Notes: generated from the letters alone by a model not told the origin. 64,000 bases of DNA from Burkholderiales bacterium GJ-E10 (GCA_000828975.1 AP014683.1:1317520-1381519); one strand, 5' to 3'. Positions 35,207-44,096 are shown, numbered from the stretch's first letter. Translations and numbers: made by a program.

Positions 35207-35548
35207 TCAGGCCGCGGCTTGAATGGTAAAGTCGACGTGGATTGCATCAAAGGGGAATACGAATCCTTCATCGATTCGGTCCAGTACGCTGGCCAGCAGA
35301 AGCGCATGGACGTCAGAGTGGACTCCCTTGACGTCCCGTCCAACGCGGCGCGCAATCTCGCGCAAGGCTAACGGACCGGCTCCGCTCATCGCGCGCAGAA
35401 TTTGCAGGCGATTGGGGGAGAGGATCCGCCACAGAAGCTCCGGGGTCGCAAAGTCGATGCGAGCAACAGGCCGCTGCGCTTTGCCGCGCAGCGCCTCCGC
35501 CAAACGAGCCTTGGCCCCTGCCAGGGACTGGACTCCTAGTATGCGCAC
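35207..35548 (-). CDS. Orphan winged-helix antitoxin-like regulator (HVO_A0114/TumA type) fused to a mutase fragment
   Basis: Residues from LGVQSLAGAKARLAEAL to FPFDAIHVDFTIQAAA match the small winged-helix family often found beside TumE-like toxins: FATPELLWRILSPNRLQIL then LREIARRVGRDVKGVHSDV. The natural start is gone. The frame is continuous with a phosphomannomutase fragment upstream, and a GTG at 35548 at the junction could serve as start. No toxin partner is nearby. Confidence 0.7.
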   Translation of the reverse strand: MRILGVQSLAGAKARLAEALRGKAQRPVARIDFATPELLWRILSPNRLQILRAMSGAGPLALREIARRVGRDVKGVHSDVHALLLASVLDRIDEGFVFPFDAIHVDFTIQAAA

Positions 35549-35927
35549 CCCGTCGGTGAAGTCGATTCCGGCGGGCTCTCCGCACAGGGCGCCGAACAGA
35601 TCGCGCGCGGGCAGGGTGCCGACCAGGGCCGAGAGGGGCAGATCCGCCTCGTGCGCCGCCACCAGGGCGCAGAGCATGGGCAGCACGGCATCGCGCGTCG
35701 GCAGCGCGGCGAGCCGCCGCCCCTGCCGCGTCACGGCGGTGGCGAGCAGGAAGCCGCCGTTGGCCTCGAATCCCGCCACCGGCGCATGCCTCGCGGCCAC
35801 CGCCTCCTGCATGGCCGTCACCACGTAGGGCGAAGCGATGCGGGTGCGCCGGATGTCGGTTGCGAAGCCGGCGAGCTCGAGCGCCGTGTTGCTGCTCACC
35901 GGCGTCGCTACCGCCCGGCGGCCGAAT
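35549..35927 (-). pseudogene. Phosphomannomutase fragment (copy a)
   Basis: It encodes AVATPVSSNTALELAGF through GFEANGGFLL to GIDFTDGVR, matching the C-terminal half of the full gene at 50245-51765. It lacks about 32 residues between LPAR and DLFG, a deletion between short GC-rich repeats. It is fused in frame to the orphan winged-helix gene. Confidence 0.8.
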
Positions 35928-36032
35928 GCCGGTAGCCCCCCAGGCGTGCAAAGGTGCCCGCCGACGCGCCGGGTAGGACGGAGACGTTCCGGCACGCCAA
36001 GTTTGAAATTTCGCCGCGTTCGCATTAGCATA

Positions 36033-36050
36033 TTGGTGAGAAAACACCAA
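36033..36050 (+). promoter_or_regulatory. Inverted repeat before the RHH antitoxin
   Basis: TTGGTG (36033-36038) and CACCAA (36045-36050) flank AGAAAA, 12 bases before the antitoxin ATG. Position and form suit an autoregulatory operator. Confidence 0.55.
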
Positions 36051-36062
36051 TGAGATGGCGAA

Positions 36063-36302
36063 ATGAGCCGTTTGACGATCACGCTCTCCGAAGCACGCTA
36101 CCGCGCGCTGAAGGAGGCCGCTGCCCGGCGCGACAAGACGATCGGGGAACTCATCGATGAAAGCCTTGAGTACTACGGCATCAAGTCCCGCGCCCAGGCT
36201 CGAGCCCTGGTCGATCGAGCACGCGCGCGGAGCAAACTTCCGGTGGAGCAGGCGATCGACCTGGCTCTGCAGGAAGTCGGTGCCGCACGCGGCGAATCGT
36301 GA
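36063..36302 (+). CDS. Ribbon-helix-helix-like antitoxin
   Basis: This 79-residue protein begins MSRLTITLSEARYRALKEAA, a ribbon-helix-helix start, with RRDKTIGELIDESLEYYG forming the helices. It overlaps the PIN toxin by four bases (GTGA). It is probably a DNA-binding antitoxin of the PIN module. Confidence 0.85.
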   Translation: MSRLTITLSEARYRALKEAAARRDKTIGELIDESLEYYGIKSRAQARALVDRARARSKLPVEQAIDLALQEVGAARGES

Positions 36303-36718
36303 CTCGCATCTCCATCATCGTCGACACCAACGTGGTGGTGGCGGGACTCCTGACTGCGGATGCGGCCTCTCCGGTAGCCCGCATTCTCGATGGCACGCTG
36401 TCGGCGGCATTTCCGTTCGTCATCTCCGAGGCCCTCCTTGCCGAGTACCGGGCAGTGCTCCTTCGGCCTCATATCCAGAGGCTGCATGGACTGACCGTTG
36501 AAGAGGTCGAAGCGATCCTCACGGATCTCGTCCAAAATGCGATGGTTCTGAGCGCGCCAGCCGGATCTCCGGCCCCGGATCCGGGAGATCAACACATTTG
36601 GGATCTCCTCGCAGGGCGGCCCGATCTCGTGCTGGTCACCGGCGACAAACTCCTGTTGCACCGAACGTCAGCGACCCATCGCATCGTTTCGCCCCGATCC
36701 TTTGTCCAAGGAGTCTGA
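36299..36718 (+). CDS. PIN-family toxin (COG1569 type)
   Basis: The GTG start overlaps the antitoxin stop. The 139-residue protein begins RISIIVDTNVVVAGLL (first Asp), continues with ALLAEYRAVL (Glu) and ends with DPGDQHIWDLLAG and LVTGDKLLL, the acidic set of PIN RNases. Family and operon arrangement are typical. Confidence 0.88.
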   Translation: MTRISIIVDTNVVVAGLLTADAASPVARILDGTLSAAFPFVISEALLAEYRAVLLRPHIQRLHGLTVEEVEAILTDLVQNAMVLSAPAGSPAPDPGDQHIWDLLAGRPDLVLVTGDKLLLHRTSATHRIVSPRSFVQGV

Positions 36719-36720
36719 CT

Positions 36721-36970
36721 ACGCGGCTGCCGCCCGCGCGCGTGCTGCGGTTCGGATCGCAGCGTGGACGACGCGCTGCGGGGCGGGGATATCGATCTCT
36801 ACGTCGAAACCGACGGCAGCGCCGAGGAAGTCCTGGGGCGCGAGCTCGCCCTGCATGCGGCGTTGCAGCGGCGGCTGGGCGAGCAGCCGATCGATATCGT
36901 CGTACACCGGGCCGACGCGCCCCTGCGGCCGATCGACATCGAAGCGCGGAAGAACGGCCTGCCGTTGTGA
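36721..36970 (+). pseudogene. MNT nucleotidyltransferase, apparently frameshifted
   Basis: One frame gives PARVLRFGSQ and a second, from about 36764, gives VDDALRGGDIDLYVE through DIVVHRAD to the stop at 36970. Together they make an MNT-like nucleotidyltransferase (GS...DxD). Joining them needs a frameshift near 36755-36765, and several bases of the G-S-R-A-R segment are also altered. A sequencing error is possible. Confidence 0.6.
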
Positions 36971-37275
36971 ACGAGGCCGCTGCCGTTGCCGAATTGCGCC
37001 GCCGCTTCTGGCAAACCGAACGGCGCGTCGAAAAGGAAATCGCGTCCCTGCAGGACGTCGCGCAGCGCCTGTTTCTTGTGCCGACCGCCACTGCGGAGTG
37101 GGTCGCGACGCTCGTGGCGGTCCCGGAAGGCCGAGACCGCCTGGAATACGTCGAGGATCCGGTGGAGTTTGCCGCAGCTCTGAACCGGGCGCACGAAATG
37201 CTGCACACGCTTCTGGCGGCAGCCTTTGCCCTGCGCGATGCGGCAGAGAAACAATTCCCGGAAGATCCCACGTAG
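36967..37275 (+). CDS. Helical partner of the nucleotidyltransferase (HEPN-like candidate)
   Basis: The GTG start overlaps the nucleotidyltransferase stop. The 102-residue protein is all-helical by appearance (RRRFWQTERRVEKEIASLQDV...LNRAHEMLHTLLAAAFALRDAAE). Order and overlap match MNT/HEPN modules, but a clear Rx4-6H catalytic motif is not seen, so the HEPN label is tentative. Confidence 0.5.
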   Translation: MNEAAAVAELRRRFWQTERRVEKEIASLQDVAQRLFLVPTATAEWVATLVAVPEGRDRLEYVEDPVEFAAALNRAHEMLHTLLAAAFALRDAAEKQFPEDPT

Positions 37276-37285
37276 GGGTGGGGAA

Positions 37286-38113
37286 TCATCCCTTCCGTTT
37301 CGCAGGAAGTTTTTTCGCCCGTATTTTCGCAGCGGATTTCCGGACCGCCTTTCGCGGAGTCGTGATCGTCGCTGCGGTTTCGATCGGCTCGGCGGGATCG
37401 GCGACCTGGAACCCGAAGATTTCCTCCAGATCGCGGTTCGAGAATTCCGTGGATGCTGTTTCCGCTCCGATGGTTCCGGCGCTGAGTACCGCGGCGTCGA
37501 TCAGTTCCGCGTGATCGACCCCGCGCAGCACGAAGAGCAGTTCCGGCTTGCCGTCCAGGCGGTTGCCGACGCCGCACAGGGCGGCGATCGCATGCTTGCA
37601 CCAGTGTGCAAAGTCGGGACAACTGCATTGCACCCGGATTTCGTGGCTGCTGGGGAAAAGTCCCCGGCGCGGATCGGTCATGAGGGCCATCACCGATTGC
37701 GATAATTTGCCGGAGAGCAGCTCCACCACGCTGTCGATCGCCCCGGAGCACTCCTTGCGGAGTTCTTTCCAGCGTTGCGCCGAAAGCGGATCGATGTCCA
37801 CGGTCACGGTATAGAGCGAGCTGCCCTGCACCTTCGCGCGAACCGTGCGGCTCTCGATCCGCAGGTCGAGCACGGCGCCGCTGCGCACATAGCTTCGGCC
37901 TCGCGGCAGGCGGTTGGCGAAGTCCGCGTAGCGGTCCAGGTTGGCAAGCCACGAGCGCCCCCAGAAGGTCTTGGCGATCGCGGTGCCGGAAATCCGCACG
38001 GGTTCGAGCGCCGCACCGTTGGCGGCGAGTTTCTTCGCTGCCGCTTCGGCTTTGCGCTTGCGCTCGGCCACGGGAACGTATGCCGGGAAGGAAGACCAAT
38101 ATCGTCGGCTCAT
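37286..38113 (-). CDS. SWIM zinc-finger protein
   Basis: This 275-residue protein has the SWIM motif CxC-x6-CxH at Cys163, Cys165, Cys172 and His174 (CSCPDFAHWCKH), and starts RRYWSSFPAYVPVAERK as in the family found beside SNF2 helicases. The C-terminal tail is Lys-rich. It begins directly after the helicase stop (TAA then ATG), so the two are cotranscribed. Confidence 0.88.
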   Translation of the reverse strand: MSRRYWSSFPAYVPVAERKRKAEAAAKKLAANGAALEPVRISGTAIAKTFWGRSWLANLDRYADFANRLPRGRSYVRSGAVLDLRIESRTVRAKVQGSSLYTVTVDIDPLSAQRWKELRKECSGAIDSVVELLSGKLSQSVMALMTDPRRGLFPSSHEIRVQCSCPDFAHWCKHAIAALCGVGNRLDGKPELLFVLRGVDHAELIDAAVLSAGTIGAETASTEFSNRDLEEIFGFQVADPAEPIETAATITTPRKAVRKSAAKIRAKKLPAKRKG

Positions 38114-40876
38114 TTACGCCTCCAGCGCAGCGGAACGCAGATCGAGCTTGACGAGATCCAGCAGTTCCGCGTTCGACAATTCGGTGAGCTTGATTTCCTC
38201 TTTGGAGTCGAGCAGGTCGGACGCCAGGGCGGTTTTCTCGGCGATCATCCGGTCGATCCGCTCTTCGATGGTTCCGCGGCAAACCAGCTTGTGGACGAGC
38301 ACGTTGCGTTTCTGCCCGATGCGGTACGCCCGGTCGGTCGCCTGGTTTTCCACGGCGGGGTTCCACCAGCGGTCGAAGTGGATGACATGCGACGCGGCGG
38401 TGAGGTTGAGGCCGACGCCGCCCGCGCGCAAGGAAATCACGAACGCGTTGACGAGCTCGTCATCCTGGAAGCGGGCGACGAGATCCTGCCGCGCCTTGAT
38501 CGGCGTCTTGCCGTGGAGAACCAAGGCAGGGCGCCCGAAGACCTCCGCGAGAAACGCGGCGAGCGGCGCGGTGGCCTCCTGGTACTGCGTGAACACGAGC
38601 ACCTTTTCCTGCTTTTCGCGGATGGTCTCGCAGATTTCCGCCAGCCGTGCGAACTTGCCGCTCTCGTCCTTTACCCAGTCCGCGCCGCCCAGCCAGTGCC
38701 GCGGGTGATTGCAGATCTGCTTGAACCGGGTGAGATAGGCGAGGATCAGGCCGCGCCGGGAAGCGCCTTGCGCCGTTTCGAGGTCGGCAGACAAGCCATC
38801 GACCGCCTGCTGGTAGAGCGCGGCCTGCGGTTTTGTGAGCGGGCAGTAGGCGACCATTTCCGTCTTGTCGGGCAGGTCGGCAATGATCGCCCGGTCGGTT
38901 TTCATCCGCCGCAGGATGTAGGGTCGGACGAGCGCGCGCAAGGGGCCGTACGGGTTGGCGTCGCGCCGCGCCAGCCGGGCCGTGAAATCCGAGAATTCGC
39001 GCGCGGTTCCGAGCAGGCCCGGATTGATGAAATCGAAGATCGACCACAGGTCGCCCAGGCGGTTCTCGACCGGAGTGCCCGTGAGCGCGATCCGTAGCGA
39101 TCCCGATACGGCCTTGACCGCCCGCGCCTGCTTCGTGCCGGGATTCTTGATTGCCTGGGCCTCGTCCACGACCACCGCCCGCCAGGCGATTGCCTGCAGG
39201 TTGGGGGAGCGCGCAAGCGTCCCATAACTGGTGATCACCGCGTCGTACGCCCCGACCTCTTCCTGGTCGAGCCCGCGGATTTCCGCGGCGGGGGTTGCGG
39301 ACGGATGGGCGACGAGGATGCGTAGGCCCGGAGCGAATCGCCGGAATTCCGCGACCCAGTTCGCGATGAGGGAGGCCGGGACGATGAGGAGCGCTGCGCG
39401 GGTCGTCGCTTTCGCGTCCTTCGTCCGCCGCGGCTTGCGCGCCTCCGGCTTGCCGTGCAGCAGAAATGCGATGACCTGCAGCGTTTTTCCCAGACCCATG
39501 TCGTCGGCGAGACAGGCGCCGAGACCGAGTTGGGCCAGGAGTTGCAGCCATTGGACGCCCGCTGCCTGATAGGGTCGCAATTGCGCGGCAAGACCCGGCG
39601 GCGGCGTGTACGGAAGCGCTCGCCCGTCGGTGCCGCGCAATTCCGCCAGCCGCTGCGCGAGCCAAGGCCCTGCCTCGACGCCGATCCAGCCGGCATCCTC
39701 CGCGTCGACGGAAAGTTCCGAGCCGCCGATTCCGGCGTCGGCGATCATGCGCGACGCCTCGAAGAACCCGATGCCGTTGCGCGAAGCCAGGGCTTCGATG
39801 TCGGAGAAGCGCTTGAGCAGCGGCTTGAGCCGATCCCGGTCCACCTCGACCCATTGGCCTCGCAGCCAGACCAGACTTTCGGTGCCGGAGAGCAGGCTGC
39901 GGATTTCCGCATCGGTGAGCGTTTCGTCCCCGAGCGTCATGCCCACCTGGAAGTCGAGCAGGGCATCGCGCCCCAGTCCGGACGGGGCGTGGCTCCCAAT
40001 CGTGGCGGAAACCTTCGGGCGCGGCGGCCTGGGGCCGCTCCACAGGCCATGCAGGCGAACGATGACGCCCGCGCGTTCGAGCTTTGGGCTGTCCTGCAGC
40101 AGCCGGTATGCCTGTGCCGCCGTCCAGCGCGTCGGGCGATAGAGGTCGCCCGACGCCAGCAGCGCCTTGACCCAATCGCAGGATTCGCCGGCCCGTTGCA
40201 CGGGGCCGAGCAGGGACAGCAATTGCTCCCGCTGTCGCGCCCCGGAAACGGTTTGCAAGGCTTGGCCCAGAGGCACATGCTGCGGGCGCCCTTGCGCCAG
40301 CAGCTTGGGGGTGTAGGTGACGACGAAGGCGAAGGGCTCGGCATCGGCTCCCTTGTCTTCCTTGCGATTGGGTGCGAGGTTGAAGTGGATGCGGCCGACG
40401 CTGTTCCAGACTGGGTTGTGCGCGTGCAGAAACGCTTCGATCGTGCAGTCGCGCGAGCGCATTTCGCTTCGAGCGGCCTCGTCGATCGCGTTCCACCAGT
40501 TCCGCAACGCATCCGGGGTGATGTATTCGGAGCCCGCGATGAGCGGGGCGGAACGGATGGCCTCGCCGATCTCGCTGTCTTGAAGTTCGACCGCCGGGTG
40601 GTCCGCGCCGGCCTGGGTTCCGTCCGGCACGGTGCACAGCGAATAGATGTATCGCAGCGCGAACTGGCGGAAAAATGCCAGAGCAGGGGGAAGGGTTGCG
40701 CCGGCTTCCCCGGCGGCAAGTTGCAGCAGACCCGGGCCGGTGCCGCGCGCGAACGCCTCATGAATCCGCAGCGCGACATCCTCCGGCAGCATCACTGCGG
40801 TGGGGTCGGATTCGATCAGCAAGTGGCCGTGGGGGGTGACCCGCAGAGAGATCCGGCCATCCAGGCGATCAGTCAA
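38114..40876 (-). CDS. SNF2-family helicase-like ATPase
   Basis: This 920-residue protein has SNF2 helicase motifs: Walker A DDMGLGKTLQV near residue 459, DEAQ box (VVVDEAQAIKNPGTKQ) near 570, LTGTPVENRLGDLWS near 600, and the second lobe with DRAYRIGQKRNVLVHKL near 850. The N-terminal 400 residues are the divergent domain usual in bacterial members linked to SWIM proteins. The likely role is DNA-protein remodelling; the pathway is not known. Confidence 0.92.
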   Translation of the reverse strand: MTDRLDGRISLRVTPHGHLLIESDPTAVMLPEDVALRIHEAFARGTGPGLLQLAAGEAGATLPPALAFFRQFALRYIYSLCTVPDGTQAGADHPAVELQDSEIGEAIRSAPLIAGSEYITPDALRNWWNAIDEAARSEMRSRDCTIEAFLHAHNPVWNSVGRIHFNLAPNRKEDKGADAEPFAFVVTYTPKLLAQGRPQHVPLGQALQTVSGARQREQLLSLLGPVQRAGESCDWVKALLASGDLYRPTRWTAAQAYRLLQDSPKLERAGVIVRLHGLWSGPRPPRPKVSATIGSHAPSGLGRDALLDFQVGMTLGDETLTDAEIRSLLSGTESLVWLRGQWVEVDRDRLKPLLKRFSDIEALASRNGIGFFEASRMIADAGIGGSELSVDAEDAGWIGVEAGPWLAQRLAELRGTDGRALPYTPPPGLAAQLRPYQAAGVQWLQLLAQLGLGACLADDMGLGKTLQVIAFLLHGKPEARKPRRTKDAKATTRAALLIVPASLIANWVAEFRRFAPGLRILVAHPSATPAAEIRGLDQEEVGAYDAVITSYGTLARSPNLQAIAWRAVVVDEAQAIKNPGTKQARAVKAVSGSLRIALTGTPVENRLGDLWSIFDFINPGLLGTAREFSDFTARLARRDANPYGPLRALVRPYILRRMKTDRAIIADLPDKTEMVAYCPLTKPQAALYQQAVDGLSADLETAQGASRRGLILAYLTRFKQICNHPRHWLGGADWVKDESGKFARLAEICETIREKQEKVLVFTQYQEATAPLAAFLAEVFGRPALVLHGKTPIKARQDLVARFQDDELVNAFVISLRAGGVGLNLTAASHVIHFDRWWNPAVENQATDRAYRIGQKRNVLVHKLVCRGTIEERIDRMIAEKTALASDLLDSKEEIKLTELSNAELLDLVKLDLRSAALEA

Positions 40877-40904
40877 GGCGCTTCGCTCCGGTCGGCAGCG
40901 CCGC

Positions 40905-41031
40905 CACCATGCCGCGAGTGGAAATGCGGTCGAGCGTGATCGCGATGGAACATCGCGACGATGATGCCCCGGAAACGGGATATTTCAGTTCAGGCATGCG
41001 GAATCGTGCCACGGCGTGACGTCGCCGGCGA
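40905..41031 (-). pseudogene. DUF4160 gene fragment (repeat of 41787-41892)
   Basis: About 110 bases match the start of the intact DUF4160 gene at 41597-41857 and its upstream bases, with an inserted tetranucleotide shifting the frame after MPE. It is a duplicated remnant that cannot encode the protein. Confidence 0.65.
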
Positions 41032-41147
41032 ATGTACCCTGATTCAGGCAGACAGGCCGGAGCCCGATCAAACTTGCCGCATAGGCCGCGCGCGGCACCC
41101 TCAGTTTCGTTCCCGCCCCTCGCGCACCGCGGCAACCCAATCTGCGG

Positions 41148-41314
41148 TTACGACCGTTCCGACCCGCACCGCGCAGCCAATCCCCGGTCCAACGTCAGGA
41201 TCGGGGATCGTTGGTTCATCGCGCACGCGATGACGTAGGCATCGTACGCGTAGATGCCGAGCTCCGCCGAGAGTTCGACCGCCTGCTTCAGGTCCACGCT
41301 GACAAAGCGGCTAT
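41148..41314 (-). pseudogene. PIN-domain toxin, C-terminal remnant
   Basis: The frame encodes FVSVDLKQAVELSAELGI, YAYDAYVIACAM and LTLDRGLA, the C-terminal part of a VapC-like PIN protein. The N-terminal half with the first Asp is missing; the remnant abuts the DUF2442 gene. Confidence 0.65.
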
Positions 41315-41592
41315 GGTTCGCTGAACGCCAGGAGTTCGCGGGTTCGACCGGTTGCGTGCGCATACAACACATCCGGACACAGGTCCGCGCCGTTGGGCCA
41401 CATGATCGTTCCCAGATCGTCGTTGACGCGAACCTGTTGGAAAAAACCAGGGTCCAGCAAGGGGGAAAACACCCCGGAGTACTCGCCAACGATCGAATCC
41501 ACGTCCACGATCCCCACTTGTTGATCAGAGAATCGTAGCTTCAACTTCCGTTCCGCCATGGGCTGAACGTCAATCACGTCGACGGAAAACAT
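41311..41592 (-). CDS. DUF2442 protein
   Basis: This 93-residue protein contains GVFSPLLDPGFFQQVRV, DLGTIMWPNGADLCPDVLY, which is the DUF2442 signature. It follows the DUF4160 gene by four bases on the same strand. These two families commonly occur as a pair with TA-like behaviour. Confidence 0.85.
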   Translation of the reverse strand: MFSVDVIDVQPMAERKLKLRFSDQQVGIVDVDSIVGEYSGVFSPLLDPGFFQQVRVNDDLGTIMWPNGADLCPDVLYAHATGRTRELLAFSEP

Positions 41593-41596
41593 GGGC

Positions 41597-41857
41597 TTAC
41601 TCCAAAGGGGAAATTCGCTTCAATTCGGCATGGCTTCGCGCCAGTTCCCAGTCTTCTTGCAATTCCGCGCGATGCAATGCGGCCCACTCCATGAGGAGAC
41701 CCAAGACGCGTGGCGGGAAGTCGCCGGCAAGGACACGCAAGGTGCCGATTTCAATCTCGACCCGGTGGCTTCCGTATCGCGCATGAAAATGCGGCGGAGC
41801 GTGATCGCTATAGAACATCGCCACGATAATGCCAAGGAAACGGGAGATTTCAGGCAT
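41597..41857 (-). CDS. DUF4160 protein
   Basis: The ATG at 41857 gives an 86-residue protein, MPEISRFLGIIVAMFYSDH then PPHFHARYG, the DUF4160 signature. It is the first gene of the pair with DUF2442. A long minus-strand frame running through this position to 43603 is not a single gene but crosses fragments. Confidence 0.85.
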   Translation of the reverse strand: MPEISRFLGIIVAMFYSDHAPPHFHARYGSHRVEIEIGTLRVLAGDFPPRVLGLLMEWAALHRAELQEDWELARSHAELKRISPLE

Positions 41858-41984
41858 GCGGAATAGTGCCACGGCGTGACGTCGCCGGCAAATATGAGTC
41901 TTTTCCAACGAGGCAAGAGCCTGGAGCCCGAGCCAGGCCCATGATTCCAGCGAGTGTCTGCGCCGACTCTGGTGCCTTGTAGGG

Positions 41985-42398
41985 CCGAGCGATTGCGCTG
42001 GCGAAAGCATTGGAGGATGGATGATGGCCAAGCGGATCAAGGTTTCCGAACTTCCCGAGTTCGATGCGGCCGAGTACCTGAACAACGAAGAGGATGTGGC
42101 GGCGTACCTGACGGCCGTTCTCGAGGAAAATGACCCGGCACTGCTTGCCGCTGCGATTGGCGACATCGCTCGCGCGCGGGGGATGTCGCAGGTTGCAAAG
42201 GATTCCGGCATCGCCCGCGAAGCGCTATACAAGGCCCTTCGCCCCGGCAGCGAACCGCGCTTCGAGACGATCCGCCGGGTTTGCGCCGCCCTGGGGGTGC
42301 GTTTGGTCGCGCAACCAATGCACCAGACCGCCTGAACCCCGGGTCCGCGCAGGGCCGCCAGCCTTGCTTCGCGGATCTGGCCCGGCGTGTCCTGCAGG
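41985..42398. repeat. About 413-bp direct repeat, copy 1 (higA region)
   Basis: It is nearly identical to 52440-52851. It holds the last 12 codons of a higB toxin gene, an intact higA and about 60 bases of mutase sequence. The toxin is missing, so this copy looks like the recipient of a partial duplication. Confidence 0.85.
42021..42335 (+). CDS. HigA-like antitoxin, orphan duplicate
   Basis: This 104-residue protein (MMAKRIKVSELPEFD) is identical but for one or two residues to the HigA at 52476-52790. It has a helix-turn-helix in SQVAKDSGIAREALYKALR. The toxin gene upstream is reduced to its final 12 codons, so it lacks a partner and the native promoter. Confidence 0.8.
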   Translation: MMAKRIKVSELPEFDAAEYLNNEEDVAAYLTAVLEENDPALLAAAIGDIARARGMSQVAKDSGIAREALYKALRPGSEPRFETIRRVCAALGVRLVAQPMHQTA

Positions 42399-42447
42399 CG
42401 CTCGCTGCGCGTGATGCGCGCGGGCAGGGTGCCGACCAGGGAGTCTC
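42340..42447 (-). pseudogene. Phosphomannomutase fragment (copy b1)
   Basis: It encodes SLVGTLPAR, then ITRSERLQDTP and REARLAALRGPG, corresponding to the linker of the C-terminal domain of the mutase at 50245-51765, including the segment deleted from copy a. About 75 unassigned bases separate it from copy b2. Confidence 0.75.
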
Positions 42448-42525
42448 GTTGGCCATGGTCAATCTTGCCACTGTGCTGCAAGCGTCTTGGCCTGCTCAAT
42501 GTCGCGGTCCTGTGACGACTTATCG

Positions 42526-42980
42526 CCGCCACGATGCCCAGCACGTCGCCGCGCAGCCACTCGCCGTGCTCGTCGGCGAGCAGCGGGCGGTCCGAGTCGC
42601 CGTCGGTGGAGAGCAGGGCGTCGAAGCCATATTCCGCCGCCCAGGCGCGGGCCAGCGCCGCATCCTCGGGCCGTACCGCCTCGGTGTCCACCGGCACGAA
42701 CCCCGGGGAGCGTCCCAGTGCCACGACCTCCGCGCCCAGCGCGCGCAGCAGGTCCACCAGCAGGTCGCGCCCCACGGCCGAATGCTGGTAGACCCCCACG
42801 CGCAGCGGCGGCATGGCCGCCTCGTCGGATTTCAGGAACTCGCCGCGCGCCCGGTTGAACTTGATGCCGTTGCGATCGTCGGGAATGTGGCTGCCGGTCA
42901 CCATCAGCGACGGCATACCCTCGGCGTAGGCGCTCGCGCACAGCGCCGGGGTCGGCACCTCGCCGCAAACCACCACTTGC
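42526..42980 (-). pseudogene. Phosphomannomutase fragment (copy b2)
   Basis: It encodes VVVCGEVPTPALCASAY, VTGSHIPDDRNGIK and LLSTDGDSDRPLL in the same order as the full mutase, with about 40 residues missing between MPPLRVG and VYQHSAV. It is fused at about 42981 to a kpsT piece. Confidence 0.8.
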
Positions 42981-43135
42981 CCGCGCGCGCGTTGTCCTTG
43001 CCGGTGAGGCTGCCCTGGAAAACATCGCCGAAGGCCAGCGGCCAGGACACCGGCATGTCCTTGCGGACCGTGCCGCTGTGCGGCCGGTCCGAGCCGCTCA
43101 TGATGCGGATGAGGGTCGTCTTGTGCGGCGTGTCG
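42981..43135 (-). pseudogene. kpsT fragment joined to mutase copy b2
   Basis: The frame gives TLIRIMSGSDRPHSGTVRK, SWPLAFGDVFQGSLTGKDNAR, matching residues about 48-91 of the intact KpsT at 54393-55046. The Walker A and signature motifs are lost. Confidence 0.8.
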
Positions 43136-43161
43136 TCGTGGCCTCGGCGGGAAAGGAAGGC

Positions 43162-43198
43162 ATTGTAAGTATAGATAATTATATATATCATTAATCGT
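43162..43198 (+). promoter_or_regulatory. AT-rich promoter/operator of brnTA
   Basis: A very A+T-rich stretch (TTGTAA, then ATAATTATATATATC) lies directly before the brnT ATG in otherwise G+C-rich DNA. It has -35 and -10 like hexamers and palindromic AT elements, as expected for BrnA-regulated promoters. Confidence 0.5.
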
Positions 43199-43468
43199 AT
43201 GGACCTGGAATGGGACGAGGCCAAGCGGGAAGAGACGTTGCGAGAGCGCGGGCTGGATTTCGCGGATGCCGAAGCCGTTTTTTCCGGCCCAACTGTCGCG
43301 TTCCGCGACGAAAGGCGCGAATGCGGCGAGGACCGAACCAACACGATCGGATTCCTGGATGGGCGCATGGTGGTCGTCGTCTGGACGCAGCGCGGCGGCG
43401 CGCGCCGCATCATCAGCATGAGGAAGGCCAATGAACGAGAGCAAGCGCGGTACGGCGGGGTGGGTTGA
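43199..43468 (+). CDS. brnT: BrnT-family ribonuclease toxin
   Basis: This 89-residue protein has WDEAKREETLRERGLDF, DERRECGEDR and the ending RRIISMRKANEREQARY, all characteristic of BrnT. It overlaps the antitoxin gene by 38 bases, the usual toxin-first order. Confidence 0.92.
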   Translation: MDLEWDEAKREETLRERGLDFADAEAVFSGPTVAFRDERRECGEDRTNTIGFLDGRMVVVVWTQRGGARRIISMRKANEREQARYGGVG

Positions 43469-43772
43469 TCCGGACGATGCGCCGGATTTGAGCGGAGCAG
43501 ATCCTGCGCGCGCCATTTGGCGCATCGGCGGGAACGTAGTTCCGGAGGCGGCGGGGCGCGCCGCGTTCCAGGCCGCGGTTCGGTCCGGAACCCGAAAGTG
43601 CAAGATCAGTATCGCGCTGGACCCGGACGTACTGGCCTTCTATCGCGAGCAAGCCGGCGAACGCGGGTATCAGACACTGATCAATGCGACGCTGCGCGAG
43701 GCGATGCGCGGGCAACAGCTCGAGGAAATCGTGCGGCGCGCGATCCGGGAAGAACTGCACGCGGCACCGTAG
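43431..43772 (+). CDS. brnA: BrnA-family antitoxin
   Basis: This 113-residue protein has the BrnA C-terminal ribbon-helix-helix (KISIALDPDVLAFYREQAGERGYQTLINATLREA, split here as a dimerising DNA-binding fold). It lies after and overlaps brnT. It is expected to neutralise BrnT and repress the operon. Confidence 0.9.
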   Translation: MNESKRGTAGWVDPDDAPDLSGADPARAIWRIGGNVVPEAAGRAAFQAAVRSGTRKCKISIALDPDVLAFYREQAGERGYQTLINATLREAMRGQQLEEIVRRAIREELHAAP

Positions 43773-43853
43773 GTATCTGAGATCTGCGCAGGAAGTGGAA
43801 TCGATTCCACGAGACCCAGCTCAGGTCTGAACCACCACCGCTTCGGAGCGGAG

Positions 43854-44096
43854 TCAGGATTCGCCCGCCGCCGGCCGCCACGACCGCAGCACAGCCATGC
43901 CGGCGGTGACTAACTCCGCCGCCCGGTCGGGGCGGTCGGCCTCGGCGTACACGCGCAGCTCGGGCGCGTTGCCCGAGGGGCGCAGATGCACGATGTCGCT
44001 GCGCCGCGCCTCCGGACCCGCGCATGCGCACCCCGTCGGTGAAGTCGATCCCGGCCGGCTCGAGCGCCGTGTTGCTGCGCACCGGCGTCGCCACCG
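43854..44096 (-). pseudogene. Phosphomannomutase fragment (copy c)
   Basis: The 3' end of the mutase is recognisable: SNTALE joined to PAGIDFTDGVRM, then after a shift DIVHLRPSGNAPELRVYAE through AVLRSW to a stop at 43854. The whole sugar-binding region is deleted. Confidence 0.8.

Noticed and set aside
40869-41135. A minus-strand ORF of 88 residues before the SNF2 helicase
   Set aside because: Its sequence is a frameshifted copy of the DUF4160 gene start fused to flanking bases, so it is listed as a fragment.
41858-43603. A 668-residue minus-strand frame extending the DUF4160 gene
   Set aside because: It crosses the reverse strand of higA, kpsT and mutase fragments and brnTA. Only its last 86 codons form a recognisable protein.
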